Positions 1 to 8,607 of a DNA stretch of 64,000 nucleotides are shown piece by piece (the first letter of the stretch is position 1; each line of letters opens with the position of its first letter). The position numbers and the translations under genes were made by a program. Source of the DNA: Methanocorpusculum parvum (lineage in GTDB: Archaea; Halobacteriota; Methanomicrobia; Methanomicrobiales; Methanocorpusculaceae). Under the pieces are notes generated by a model, which did no database searches, was not told the DNA's origin, and saw nothing but the letters and a program-made list of their open reading frames with translations. The DNA is taken from the NCBI GenBank assembly GCA_015063085.1, contig SUTD01000004.1, forward strand, positions 24,516-88,515, read 5' to 3'.

Positions 1-303
1 GTTTGCGAAGCTGCAAAGGCATCCGGCGGAGTTGTTGTTCTGAAAGGAGAAACTGATGTCATCTCGGACGGACGTCGTGTGCGTTTTAACAAAAGCGGAT
101 GTTCGGCGATGACGGTCGGCGGTACCGGCGATGTTTTAGCTGGAGTCTGCGGTGGACTTCTTTGCAGAATGCCGGCATTTGATGCGGCGTGTGCGGCTGT
201 GTATGCAGAAGGTTTGGCAGGAGAGAAGGCAGCGTCTGTTGTGGGTGACGGGCTTCTGGCTTCTGATCTGCTGCAGAGAATTGCTGAAGTTCTCTGGAAG
301 TAA
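1..303 (+). CDS. nnr: NAD(P)HX dehydratase (Nnr), C-terminal part, cut by the window edge
   Basis: This is the last 100 codons of an open frame that enters from the left. The family repairs damaged NAD(P)H hydrates using ADP or ATP. The key evidence is the motif GGTGDVLAG at bases 118-144, the nucleotide-binding signature of the YjeF C-terminal, ribokinase-like dehydratase domain, with the usual Ala-rich helix after it (AACAAVYAEGLAGE). The N-terminal epimerase domain, if fused as in most archaea, lies outside the window. The gene converges on the HIT gene, with about 120 bp between them. Confidence 0.85.
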   Translation, partial: VCEAAKASGGVVVLKGETDVISDGRRVRFNKSGCSAMTVGGTGDVLAGVCGGLLCRMPAFDAACAAVYAEGLAGEKAASVVGDGLLASDLLQRIAEVLWK

Positions 304-426
304 TTTTTGCGCAGGGGAGTATTTGCCCTTACATACTCCTCATATACTTTTTTAGATATATTTCCACATGAAGAGCCACAGAAACAGAATACTGCACCTC
401 CTGAACGGCCGGCGTTTTTTAAAGAA

Positions 427-792
427 TCAGGGGTAATTCCTTTTTTCCGGAATAACTCCGCGGACGCCTCCGCGCGGGTTTTCCACATCGCCTGCGTATC
501 GTGGAATCAGATGCACATGTACATGAAAAATCGTCTGACCTGCTGCTCCTCCGCAGTTGATTCCGATATTGTATCCATCCGGGGAAAACTTTGCATCGAG
601 CATCTGCTTCGCCTCTGATATCAGCAAAAATATCGACGACTGTTCTGCTTCTGTTAAATCAAACCAGTCTGCTGCATGCCTCCGCGGAATTACCAAAAGA
701 TGTCCGGGGGAGACCGGGTACGCATCATATTTTGCGTACGCCAGTTCATTTCCCAGAACTGCCTCGTCTGCCTCGCAGAACGGACAACTCAT
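427..792 (-). CDS. HIT family nucleotide-binding protein
   Basis: A 121-residue histidine-triad protein; the family hydrolyses or transfers nucleotidyl groups from AMP-type conjugates. The triad HVHVHLIPR lies at residues 90-98 (H90, H92, H94), with C3 and C6 in an N-terminal CPFC motif that in many HIT proteins helps bind zinc, and the usual PGHLLVIPRRH segment at 29-39. The length is normal. Its ATG overlaps the stop of the upstream archaeosortase gene by 4 bp (ATGA), so the two are co-transcribed and probably translationally coupled. The substrate cannot be told from sequence. Confidence 0.9.
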   Translation of the reverse strand: MSCPFCEADEAVLGNELAYAKYDAYPVSPGHLLVIPRRHAADWFDLTEAEQSSIFLLISEAKQMLDAKFSPDGYNIGINCGGAAGQTIFHVHVHLIPRYAGDVENPRGGVRGVIPEKRNYP

Positions 793-1682
793 CTCTTTCT
801 CACCAGAGCCCGAAGGTCTGCAACATAGACATCTACAATATCGCGGATGCTCGAAAGAAGGCCGGGCGAGAATTTAAACATCAGGAAAGCAATCAGGATA
901 ATCAGCAGGAAAGCCCCGCCTTCGCACATCACATTATGCGACCAGAAGTAGCTGGCAAAGCCCGGGATTGTTGCGTGCGTTACCACATTTTCAAACCAGG
1001 GGAACCACTGACCAAAGTACGCCATAATCACAAACACATTGCGGAAAATGTTTACAATATAGATTGGAACACTTACCAGCAGAATCAGTGCAATTTTCTT
1101 CCCGATCGAGGTTTTCGTAAGGAAAACAACGCCGATTAAGATGGCTATCGCCGTAATGCCGGTACATCCAAGCACAATCTGATCACGGTATCCATGGGCA
1201 AACCCGGGGATAAGCCATGCGGACTCAAATATGTTCCAGGTATACATCTTGAATGGATATTCAATCAGATAAAAGAACTGCTGAACAAAGTAGACCACTG
1301 TTTCAATAAGCCACCGTCCAAGCGGTTCAAAAACAGCAAACGGTGCATAAATAATTGCGGCAACTCCTGCTCCGCGGGTGAAATTTTTAACCGGCTCATT
1401 ATCTGCTAAAAGGCGTTTGATTGTGATATAGAGAAGCGGCAGACAAAGAACAATCAAAACCGGATAGAATACATTTCCTTCATGGAAAATAAGCTTTGGA
1501 AGCATGCAGACAAATCCGGCAATAAGTGCTGACCATGCGGCAATTCCAAGATACTTCTGATATTTGCCTGGAATATAGAACAGCACAAAACAGATAAGTG
1601 CAGTCATGAAGCAGATGACTTTCAGGATATCAAGCATAATCAGATAACTGTATTTCTCTGCAGGATTATAGTCTTTATTCAA
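789..1682 (-). CDS. artA: archaeosortase A
   Basis: A polytopic membrane protein of about 297 residues. Exosortase/archaeosortase transpeptidases cleave a C-terminal sorting signal and attach surface proteins to membrane lipid. The diagnostic triad is visible: C173 in LGCTGITAI, R214 in NIFRN and H249 in WSHN, each beside a membrane segment. In haloarchaea ArtA processes PGF-CTERM proteins; I see no protein with that signal in this window. The frame opens with TTG at 1682. An in-frame ATG 15 codons downstream (LIMLDIL) is an equally plausible start. It is the first gene of a two-gene operon with the HIT gene and is divergent from tfs. Confidence 0.85.
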   Translation of the reverse strand: MNKDYNPAEKYSYLIMLDILKVICFMTALICFVLFYIPGKYQKYLGIAAWSALIAGFVCMLPKLIFHEGNVFYPVLIVLCLPLLYITIKRLLADNEPVKNFTRGAGVAAIIYAPFAVFEPLGRWLIETVVYFVQQFFYLIEYPFKMYTWNIFESAWLIPGFAHGYRDQIVLGCTGITAIAILIGVVFLTKTSIGKKIALILLVSVPIYIVNIFRNVFVIMAYFGQWFPWFENVVTHATIPGFASYFWSHNVMCEGGAFLLIILIAFLMFKFSPGLLSSIRDIVDVYVADLRALVRKR

Positions 1683-1740
1683 TGAGTAGTCCTGCGTTCT
1701 CCGTAAATACTATTAAGCACGAAAGACAACGTTATATTCT

Positions 1741-2061
1741 ATGATGTTCTGTCCAGAATGCGGGAAACTCATGAAGTCCAAGGACGGCAAGCTCACCTGC
1801 TCTAAATGCGGCTACGCAGAAGAAATTACTGCAAAAGAAAAAGAGCAGATGAAGAAGGTCGCCTACATGCAGGAAAACGATATCTTAATCGTTGACGGTG
1901 ACGAAAACCTCGGAACCAAACCAACTCTGGCCGTTACCTGTCCAAACTGCGGTCATGACCTTGCTGAGTGGTGGCTCAGACAGATTCGAAGCGCTGATGA
2001 ATCCGAGGTCAGATTCTTCCGCTGCACCAAATGCCGTCACACCTGGCGTGAATACGACTAA
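1741..2061 (+). CDS. tfs: transcription elongation factor TFS (TFIIS/Rpb9-like)
   Basis: A 106-residue protein with two zinc ribbons: C4-C7-C20-C23 at the N terminus and C67-C70-C95-C98 at the C terminus. The C-terminal ribbon carries the acidic pair D86-E87 in RSADESE, which in TFIIS and archaeal TFS reaches into RNA polymerase and stimulates transcript cleavage in backtracked complexes. FFRCTKCRHTWR is typical of the family. Two adjacent ATG codons leave the first residue open. It stands just ahead of tbp, a second basal transcription gene. Confidence 0.95.
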   Translation: MMFCPECGKLMKSKDGKLTCSKCGYAEEITAKEKEQMKKVAYMQENDILIVDGDENLGTKPTLAVTCPNCGHDLAEWWLRQIRSADESEVRFFRCTKCRHTWREYD

Positions 2062-2127
2062 AATCATCATACGGTGAATGCTGAATTCAGCATTCTTCTC
2101 CATTTTTTCTCCCGGATGAACCGAGTA

Positions 2128-2135
2128 TTTATATA
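2128..2135 (+). promoter_or_regulatory. TATA box of tbp
   Basis: TTTATATA preceded by purines (CCGAG). Its centre lies about 27 nt before the tbp ATG at 2159, the normal distance to a transcription start in archaea, so the tbp transcript is probably leaderless or nearly so. Confidence 0.6.
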
Positions 2136-2158
2136 GCTGTGTGTTGTACTTATAACAT

Positions 2159-2719
2159 ATGTCAACTTTTCCTGCTGAGTCATTGAAAATTGAGAATGTC
2201 GTTGCATCAACGAAGCTCAGCGATTCGCTGGACCTTGTATCTCTCGCTTCCCAGATTCCGGGAGCAGAGTATAATAAGAAACGCTTCCCGGGCGTTGTTC
2301 TTCGTATGCAGGAGCCGAAAATTGCCGCACTGGTTTTCGGTTCCGGAAAAGTTGTTTTAACCGGGGCAAAGAGTATTCCCAGTCTTGCTGACGGTCTTTC
2401 CGCCCTGGTAAATCTGATGAAAAGCCTGAATGTTGAGATTGCGGACAATCCAACCTACAGTATTCAGAATATTGTAACGTCTGCCGATCTTGGTTCCCGC
2501 ATCAACTTAAATAAAATCGCCATGAGCTTAACGCTCGATAAAATCGAGTACGAGCCGGAACAGTTCCCGGGACTTGTGTACCGCCTGGATGACCCGAAGG
2601 TGGTTGTTCTGCTCTTTGGTTCGGGAAAGCTGATTATCACCGGCGGAAAAGTGACAGAGGATGCACAGCGGGCAGTTGATAAAATCTATCAGGATTTACA
2701 GAACCTGAAGATGATTTAA
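2159..2719 (+). CDS. tbp: TATA-box-binding protein
   Basis: A 186-residue archaeal TBP built from two direct repeats of about 90 residues (roughly 8-90 and 97-180). Each has the FPG(V/L)V.R and LVFGSGK / LLFGSGK strands that form the DNA-binding saddle. It binds the TATA box and recruits TFB and RNA polymerase. The length and the acidic C-terminal helix match the family. The gene appears to have its own promoter and may be leaderless. Confidence 0.97.
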   Translation: MSTFPAESLKIENVVASTKLSDSLDLVSLASQIPGAEYNKKRFPGVVLRMQEPKIAALVFGSGKVVLTGAKSIPSLADGLSALVNLMKSLNVEIADNPTYSIQNIVTSADLGSRINLNKIAMSLTLDKIEYEPEQFPGLVYRLDDPKVVVLLFGSGKLIITGGKVTEDAQRAVDKIYQDLQNLKMI

Positions 2720-2802
2720 ATACTTTTTTTCATATCTGTTGGAATTTTTCCGGGTTATGCATGGAGCGAAGCCATCTGGCTTGCGACGGCCGTTCAAAAA
2801 AA

Positions 2803-3267
2803 TTATCCGTGGTAGAAGTACTCTGCACTTCCGTATGCCACGGTGTTTCCGTCACGAAGAGCTTTGATTACATCGTCCATGGTGGACTCCGGAGAGAGAA
2901 CAAGACGGTCGTTTCTTCCAAAGACCTGGAACAAGAGTTTGTCACGGACACCTAAGCCCGGAGACGGTCCATGCCACATGTGCTCTCCAAAGTCATTAAC
3001 TCCCTGTACTGCCGGGAAGGGGAACTTTGGTGCCGGTCCTTCTTCATAACCGGGCGGAACGTGCCCAACGGATGGAATGTTCCAGATTACCCATATGCAC
3101 TTGTTTTTCTCGTCTCCTGATTTGTTCTGTACGATAACTGCCAGGTACTGTAAGTCTTTTGGTACGCCCTCGAGCTGGATACGCGGAGAGATATTTCCTC
3201 CGTGTAAGGTGCTGGATGGGGTGATGCCGTTTACGCCAAGATTAATAGTGATTGCGTCCATACTCAT
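2803..3267 (-). CDS. YbhB/YbcL family (PEBP-like) protein
   Basis: A 154-residue protein of the phosphatidylethanolamine-binding / Raf-kinase-inhibitor fold. Visible family features are the SPRIQLEGVP segment near residues 27-36, CIWVIWNIPS near 57-66 and the glycine-rich stretch before the FQVF strand at about 113-116. There is no signal peptide, so it is cytoplasmic. Function in archaea is unknown. It is divergently placed from the RNase H-TrmO fusion, with 43 bp between the starts. Confidence 0.85.
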   Translation of the reverse strand: MSMDAITINLGVNGITPSSTLHGGNISPRIQLEGVPKDLQYLAVIVQNKSGDEKNKCIWVIWNIPSVGHVPPGYEEGPAPKFPFPAVQGVNDFGEHMWHGPSPGLGVRDKLLFQVFGRNDRLVLSPESTMDDVIKALRDGNTVAYGSAEYFYHG

Positions 3268-3310
3268 ACATCAGCAGGAAAGATTAATAGATTATGGATA
3301 GAGGCAAAAA

Positions 3311-4165
3311 ATGAAAAAACTCACAATATATACTGACGGAGCATCCCGCGGAAACCCGGGACTTGCCGCATGTGCCTGGCTCATCCTTGACGGGTGCGAA
3401 GTACTGGAAGCAGAATCTGCCGGTGCTGGAGAAAATACCAATAATTTCGCAGAGTATACTGCCCTTATCAATGCTCTTCGCTCCGCAAAAAAATACTGTA
3501 CTGCAGAAGAGACCGAAATTGACGTCTATTCCGACAGCGAGCTGATGATTCGTCAGGTAACCGGACAGTATGCCGTTCGTGCTTCCGCTCTCAAACCGCT
3601 CTATGCCGAGGTGAAACGCCTGGCAGAAAGCTACGCATCCGTGTCCTATACGCACGTTCCAAGAGAAAATCCCTATGTGAGTTCGTGTGACTGGATGTGC
3701 AATCAGGCGCTTGATATGCTCAAAAAGCGTGAGGAGGAACAGTGTTCTCTTCCAAAACCGGTCTGCAATCCGGTTGGAATTGTTCACTCTCCTTTTGTGG
3801 AGAAGGGTTCTGCACCAAAACAGGGACGACATCTCAATGCCGAATCCACTCTGGAAATTTTCCCGGAGTTTGCAGAAGCAATCGGGGGCCTTTCTGCCGG
3901 CGATGATATCTTTGTCCTCTGCTGGTTTGACCGTGCAGAACGTGTTGTTCTTCGAACCAAATCCGGCAGGAATCCGGAAGGAGAACCGCGCGGAGTCTTT
4001 TCGACCAGAAGCCCTGCCCGCCCCAACCCAATCTCGCTGACGCTGGTAAAACTCCTGGAGATTGACGGAACAAAACTTCGTGTCAGAGGTCTGGAGATGT
4101 ATGACGGAACCCCTGTCTTAGACATCAAACCGTATTATGCAGATATTGACTCTCCGGACGCATGA
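3311..4165 (+). CDS. fusion of RNase HI-like domain and TrmO/TsaA-like tRNA methyltransferase domain
   Basis: A 284-residue two-domain protein. Residues 1 to about 140 are an RNase HI fold with the full catalytic set: D9 in IYTDGASRGNPG, E48 in FAEYT, D75 in YSDSE, H115 and D127. Residues of about 152-284 match the TsaA/TrmO family, starting at VGIVHSPF and including GVFSTRSPARPNPI and DGTPVLDIKPY. In bacteria TrmO N6-methylates t6A37 of tRNA. RNase HI removes RNA from RNA-DNA hybrids or degrades RNA. The two frames are continuous with no frameshift. Each half is usually a separate protein; I infer joint action on RNA but cannot show it. Confidence 0.88.
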   Translation: MKKLTIYTDGASRGNPGLAACAWLILDGCEVLEAESAGAGENTNNFAEYTALINALRSAKKYCTAEETEIDVYSDSELMIRQVTGQYAVRASALKPLYAEVKRLAESYASVSYTHVPRENPYVSSCDWMCNQALDMLKKREEEQCSLPKPVCNPVGIVHSPFVEKGSAPKQGRHLNAESTLEIFPEFAEAIGGLSAGDDIFVLCWFDRAERVVLRTKSGRNPEGEPRGVFSTRSPARPNPISLTLVKLLEIDGTKLRVRGLEMYDGTPVLDIKPYYADIDSPDA

Positions 4166-4216
4166 TTTCAGCGACTGCAATATTTATTGTCTGAGACTGA
4201 CAAACAAGTAATATTT

Positions 4217-5422
4217 ATGGATGCGATTCGAAAACAGCTGATTCTGCTTCTCTGCTCAACAGCTCTGCTTGTCGCATCCCCCTTTATTGATCATCGGCTT
4301 CTGGCACTCATCGGTATCATATTTGCCGCGCTGATGTATTTTGTTGGAAATATCCGATACTTTGCCATCGGGACTGCGGTTCTCGCCCTGCTCTACGGGT
4401 TCAGTATCATCCCAATCTCTGCTTTTGCCGGCCCGCTGGTTATGGTGCTGTTTGGTGAGTCACTCCGTACGCTGTCGGTTCGAACCGGCCATTCTCTTGC
4501 AGTGTTTGGTTTAGGCTCTGCGGTTGCCCTTATTTTTGCGATGATCTACACCAACGAGTTCGAACCGCTGGTCGGTTCTCTGGCGATTCTAGTACTTCTG
4601 ATGCTTCGCAGCATTCTGGGAGAACGGGAAGACGGCTCAATGCTGAGTCTGATCGGAGTCTCGATGACTATAGTGCTGTTCGAGGACCTGGAGTTTTTAG
4701 TTGACCTGCGAACACTTGCGTTTGCAATTCTTCTGTGCGCTGCATTCGGCTATTTCGCTTACCGGGCAAAAACCATCGATTTAACCGGTGTGTTCTCCGC
4801 TGTTCTCTTTGGCGTTATCTTAATCTCGTTCACCGGAACGGTTACGTGGTTCATTATCGTTCTGGCATTTTTTATTCTCGGCTCGGCATTTACGAAGTTT
4901 AAGTATTCGGAGAAGGAGTTTCTGGGTGTCGCACAGGGAAAGAGCGGCAAACGCGGATATAAGAATGCGTTTGCCAATGTAGGTGTCGGTGTTGCAGCAG
5001 CTATTCTCTACGGCGTTACCGGTGAAATGATTTATGCCGCAGTCTTCCTTGGTTCCGTTTCAACAGCAACCGCTGATACGATGGCGAGTGAGATTGGAGT
5101 TATCGGCGGAAATCCGGTGATGATTACCACATTCAGGCGCTGTCCTCCGGGGACAAACGGCGGTGTCACGCTTTTAGGAGAGGCAGCCTGTGCTGCAGGC
5201 TCTCTGCTCATTGCAGGTCTTGGATTCCTGTTTGGGATTGCTCCGTGGCCTGTCTGTCTGGCCGCTGCTGCAGCCGGAGTGATTGGAACAAACATAGACA
5301 GTCTCCTTGGTGCACTTCTGGAAAACCGCGGAGTATTTGGAAACTCCGGCACCAATCTTCTGGCAACACTTTCCGGCGGACTTGCGGCAGCAGGATTGTA
5401 TGCCCTGATACTGCTTTTCTAA
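4217..5422 (+). CDS. DUF92 family integral membrane protein (VTE6-like)
   Basis: A very hydrophobic protein of about 401 residues with some ten membrane segments. The C-terminal half matches the DUF92/TIGR00297 family (GSVSTATADTMASEIG, PPGTNGGVT and GTNIDSLLGALLE). The plant member VTE6 acts as a phytyl-phosphate kinase, so a role in isoprenoid phosphate metabolism is possible, but I infer this only from family membership. I start at ATG 4217. The frame could begin at TTG 4187, but that codon overlaps a likely TATA-like stretch (AATATTTATT), so the shorter form fits better. Confidence 0.75.
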   Translation: MDAIRKQLILLLCSTALLVASPFIDHRLLALIGIIFAALMYFVGNIRYFAIGTAVLALLYGFSIIPISAFAGPLVMVLFGESLRTLSVRTGHSLAVFGLGSAVALIFAMIYTNEFEPLVGSLAILVLLMLRSILGEREDGSMLSLIGVSMTIVLFEDLEFLVDLRTLAFAILLCAAFGYFAYRAKTIDLTGVFSAVLFGVILISFTGTVTWFIIVLAFFILGSAFTKFKYSEKEFLGVAQGKSGKRGYKNAFANVGVGVAAAILYGVTGEMIYAAVFLGSVSTATADTMASEIGVIGGNPVMITTFRRCPPGTNGGVTLLGEAACAAGSLLIAGLGFLFGIAPWPVCLAAAAAGVIGTNIDSLLGALLENRGVFGNSGTNLLATLSGGLAAAGLYALILLF

Positions 5423-5430
5423 AAAAGTAT

Positions 5431-6306
5431 TTAGAGGGTGGTGATTATCGGCTCGTCTTCAGTGACGATTACTGTGTGTTCAAACTGGGAGACAAAACTT
5501 CCCGGCACATCAGATAAGACATGGTAATCATAGAGATTGCCCTGCTTCAAAAGCATCGGGATTGCAAGCTCTGCCTTTGGGATTCCAAGCCATCTGCGGG
5601 AGAATGGAAGGCCGCACATCTCATCAGCTTTTTTGAGGATTTTGCGTCCGGTAGGTGACCTGACCGGAGCATCTCCAACGACCTGATAAATTTCTGCACG
5701 GGTTGCTTCGTGGACAGAACCGGAGCCGGTTGTTGCGAACGGCTCGATGGCTATGACACTTCCTTCGCGAAGAACGCCGGTTCCAAAGACACCGGTGTTC
5801 GGGATTGATAATCCGTGGTGCAGGCTGTAGCGTCCAAGCCCGTGTCCGGTTAAGTTGATAATCGGCTTGTATCCGTAAGAGGTGATTGTCTCCTCAACTA
5901 CTTTTCCAATCTCAGATACAACAAGTTCAGGTTTTACGACACTGATTGCTGCTTCAAGTGCTTTCTGTGCGGCCTCACAGAGCTTATCATGCTCTCCGAG
6001 GTTTACTGATACTGCTGTGTCTGCGATGTATCCGTCGATGTGAGTTCCGATATCGAGTTTTACCAGGTCTCCCTCTTCAAACACGCGCTCGTCAATAGGT
6101 GACGGGGTATCATGGGCTGCACATTCATTAATCGAGATGTTCGGCGGGAAGGATGGGAATGCTCCGGCCTCCTCGATTTTATCCAGAACCATATCAAAAA
6201 TATCGGTATGGAGTACGCCGGGCTTAATCTCGGCCGCACAGGAGTGGAGGACAGCTTTGGCTACTTTGCCTGCTTCCAGATAACAGTCAAGCTCTGTATC
6301 GTTCAT
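5431..6306 (-). CDS. map: methionine aminopeptidase, type II
   Basis: A 291-residue M24 peptidase that removes the initiator methionine from nascent proteins. The five metal ligands are in place: D85, D96, H155 (TGHGLGRY), E188 (AIEPF) and E276 (QFEHTVIV), with H65 as the substrate-pocket histidine. The insertion after H155 and the length are those of archaeal type II enzymes. Its start overlaps the stop of the upstream Xaa-Pro peptidase by 4 bp, giving an operon of two related M24 peptidases. It converges on the DUF92 gene. Confidence 0.95.
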   Translation of the reverse strand: MNDTELDCYLEAGKVAKAVLHSCAAEIKPGVLHTDIFDMVLDKIEEAGAFPSFPPNISINECAAHDTPSPIDERVFEEGDLVKLDIGTHIDGYIADTAVSVNLGEHDKLCEAAQKALEAAISVVKPELVVSEIGKVVEETITSYGYKPIINLTGHGLGRYSLHHGLSIPNTGVFGTGVLREGSVIAIEPFATTGSGSVHEATRAEIYQVVGDAPVRSPTGRKILKKADEMCGLPFSRRWLGIPKAELAIPMLLKQGNLYDYHVLSDVPGSFVSQFEHTVIVTEDEPIITTL

Positions 6307-7439
6307 ACTACTATTAATTCCTCCTCAAAGGTAGTAAATCTATCAAACCCATCTTCAGTTACAGCACCCATATCCTCTAAACGAACTCCTCCAACGCCCG
6401 GATAATACAGTCCCGGCTCTATTGTTACCACATTTCCTTCTTCAAGAACTCCTCCGCGCAGGGAAAGTGACGGGCTTTCGTGAATCGCAAGACCAACTCC
6501 GTGTCCTAAGCTGTGGATAAATCCTGATGTGCCGGCTGTAACATATCCCGCTTTTGTGAAGTAATCTGCTGCTGCATTATGCACATCCGCGCCGGATACG
6601 CCTGCTTTGATGAGTGAGGCTGCAAGCTCTTTTGCTTCATGGACAACCTCGTACATGCGGCAGATTTCATCCGACGGCTTTCCTTTCGAGATTGTGCGCG
6701 TCATGTCTGCAAAGTATCCGGTTTCAATGTCGCGCGGGAAAACATCCAGGACAATCGGCTGGTTGGCAAAGAGCTGTCCTTCACCTTTTGCATGCGGAAG
6801 CGCAGTGTCTGCTCCGCAGGAGGCAATCGTGTCTTTGTCGTCAAGTCCCATGCGGAAGAATGCCTCATGCATAATCGCGCGGAGTTTCTCTGATGTCAGC
6901 GGAGCATCTTCGAAGATGAGACCTCCGTCTTCTGCGACATCTGCTTTGCGGACGGCATCAACAGCGAGAGAGACGCCCCGCTCATTTTTCTTTTGCACTG
7001 CACGAATCATCTCAATTTCCTCTGCGGTCTTTTTTGCCCGCATGGAAAGCACAGTATCTCTGTCGATTGATATCCTGGCAGTTTTTTCGAGTGCGCGGGC
7101 AAATCCGACCGGCATCGAGTACGGAATCAGCAGTTTGTCTCCGCAGAAATTCTTAATCATCTCTGCGTATGCTGCGTCCACATCCTGAGTCTCTTTCAGG
7201 AATTCAGCAAACCCTGCCGCGTTGCGTGTTACAATGCTGCATGGTGACTCGCGGCGCGCACGCAGTTCCTCCATCGAAGAGACGATTAAAAACTGCCCTC
7301 CGTCTTTTTTGTAAACGTAAATATATGGGTCTGTTGTAAGAAATCTGCTTAAATAACGCATATCTTCGTTCTCTGAAGAATCGTATATCACGTATGCATC
7401 GCAGTCTCTCTTTGCAAGTTCCTCCAAAATCCCTGCCAT
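6303..7439 (-). CDS. Xaa-Pro aminopeptidase/dipeptidase (M24B family)
   Basis: About 378 residues: an N-terminal creatinase-like domain (to about 125) followed by a pita-bread catalytic domain. Numbered from the TTG two codons upstream, the metal ligands are D234 and D247 (GYFADMTRT), H315 (HSLGHGVGL), E343 (TIEPG) and E357. It cleaves peptides next to proline. I chose ATG 7439; TTG 7445 is the alternative. It is co-transcribed with map. PepQ-type and aminopeptidase-P-type specificity cannot be separated here. Confidence 0.9.
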   Translation of the reverse strand: MAGILEELAKRDCDAYVIYDSSENEDMRYLSRFLTTDPYIYVYKKDGGQFLIVSSMEELRARRESPCSIVTRNAAGFAEFLKETQDVDAAYAEMIKNFCGDKLLIPYSMPVGFARALEKTARISIDRDTVLSMRAKKTAEEIEMIRAVQKKNERGVSLAVDAVRKADVAEDGGLIFEDAPLTSEKLRAIMHEAFFRMGLDDKDTIASCGADTALPHAKGEGQLFANQPIVLDVFPRDIETGYFADMTRTISKGKPSDEICRMYEVVHEAKELAASLIKAGVSGADVHNAAADYFTKAGYVTAGTSGFIHSLGHGVGLAIHESPSLSLRGGVLEEGNVVTIEPGLYYPGVGGVRLEDMGAVTEDGFDRFTTFEEELIVV

Positions 7440-7509
7440 ATTCAATAGATATTGGTGCTCTCAAGACATGTAGTTTTTATCTCTGCGGCGCAGATTTAGA
7501 TATAACAAC

Positions 7510-7881
7510 ATGGACGACAAAGAGCGGGAACAGTTTAAGGGGATGTTTACGGTAAATGTCATTTATCTAAACATCCTTATCTTTGCAATTGCTCTGGCAG
7601 TTTCTCTTGGAATCATCGCTCCAAACACCTGGGGTCCGAAGTTTCCAATAGTTATTGGCAGTATTATCGTTTTTGTAGTTTTCCTGATTCTCTTCATCCG
7701 GAAATACCGTTCCACAAAAGCATGGCTTGCAATTCATGGAACTACCAAGGAAGAGCGTATGGCACAGATTCGTGCAGAGCGCGAGGCAGAGCGTGCGCGT
7801 ATCCGGGCTGAGCTTGAGGCAGAACTCCGCGAAGAGATAGAAGAGGAAAAGAGACGCGAAGAGGAGGAAAAAAATGCTTGA
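7510..7881 (+). CDS. small membrane protein with charged coiled-coil tail
   Basis: A 123-residue protein I do not recognise. Two hydrophobic segments (about 14-33 and 44-62) are followed by a highly charged helix rich in E, R and K from about 80 to the end (repeated REAE/RAEL heptad-like pattern), which should lie in the cytoplasm as a coiled coil. The next gene, a winged-helix regulator, overlaps it by 8 bp, so the two are probably functionally linked, perhaps with the membrane protein sensing or tethering. Confidence 0.6.
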   Translation: MDDKEREQFKGMFTVNVIYLNILIFAIALAVSLGIIAPNTWGPKFPIVIGSIIVFVVFLILFIRKYRSTKAWLAIHGTTKEERMAQIRAEREAERARIRAELEAELREEIEEEKRREEEEKNA

Positions 7882-8158
7882 TAAAATTTTAGGTGAAGTC
7901 GATCTTTTAGAGCGTCACCTCTCGGTGATGCGTGCTGTATCATCTCAGGGTCCGATTGGAATCATGAAACTCACTGAAGAGCTGGGATTGTCCCAGCACC
8001 GCGTCAGGTACTCGCTTCGTGTTTTAGAGCAGATGCAGTACATCAAGGCAACGCCGGCAGGTGCTGTCGCGACTTCGCGCGCGGATGAGATGCTGCAGAA
8101 CTTCAACGATGATCTGGATGAACTTATCAGCAAACTCCAGGGACTCAGACACCAATAA
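7874..8158 (+). CDS. winged-helix DNA-binding protein
   Basis: A 94-residue protein with a helix-turn-helix visible at about residues 30-60 (IMKLTEELGLSQHRVRYSLRVLEQM), followed by a short wing with the sequence YIKATPAGAVAT and a C-terminal helix. This is the layout of small archaeal MarR/ArsR-like regulators. It overlaps the upstream membrane-protein gene by 8 bp. Its target is unknown; autoregulation of the pair would be usual. Confidence 0.7.
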   Translation: MLDKILGEVDLLERHLSVMRAVSSQGPIGIMKLTEELGLSQHRVRYSLRVLEQMQYIKATPAGAVATSRADEMLQNFNDDLDELISKLQGLRHQ

Positions 8159-8232
8159 TTCTTCTTTTTCGCTGCTGCGAATAAAAACATTTAATACAAA
8201 CCAAGTTCCATCTAATTAGGCAACACACTTGT

Positions 8233-8305
8233 GCCGCCATAACTCAGTTGGTAGAGTGTCTGGCTGTTAACCAGAATGTCTCAGGTTCGAGTCCTGATGG
8301 CGGCG
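8233..8305 (+). tRNA. tRNA-Asn (GTT)
   Basis: A complete cloverleaf of 73 nt. The acceptor stem GCCGCCA pairs with TGGCGGC, and the anticodon stem TCTGG/CCAGA holds the loop CTGTTAA with anticodon GTT at 8266-8268. The T arm CAGG-TTCGAGT-CCTG is intact. No intron and no encoded CCA. A T-rich run directly downstream (8307-8325) is a likely terminator. Confidence 0.96.
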
Positions 8306-8472
8306 TAACTTTTCTTTTTGTTTTCTTAAATTCTCAAAACTGTACGTGAGTGTTGTTTTCAGTATGCATCACCTTTATCTACTCTCGACGCAAATAATAT
8401 GTGTTCTTCTGCAAGGGAACAAATTTTCGAGAAAGGGAATTTCTCCCTGTCTCTTCTTTCTGTAATTTTAAC

Positions 8473-8544
8473 GGGCCCGTAGCTTAGTGGTGGAGCGCCC
8501 GGCTCATAACCGGGTGGTCGTGGGTTCGAACCCCTCCAGGCCCA
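8473..8544 (+). tRNA. tRNA with anticodon CAT (elongator Met or Ile2)
   Basis: A 72-nt cloverleaf. The acceptor begins GGGCCCG, the anticodon stem is CCCGG/CCGGG around CTCATAA, and the T loop is TTCGAAC. It lacks the three G-C pairs that mark initiator anticodon stems, so it is elongator tRNA-Met or the CAT-bearing tRNA-Ile2; the sequence alone does not decide. Two pairs are broken: C8478 opposite A8538 in the acceptor stem and T8521 opposite T8535 in the T stem. Confidence 0.85.
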
Positions 8545-8607
8545 TTTTACTGAATTTTGTGCTTACCAATCCAACATCATTTTATTCCGAGAACGCGATT
8601 ACTATAT

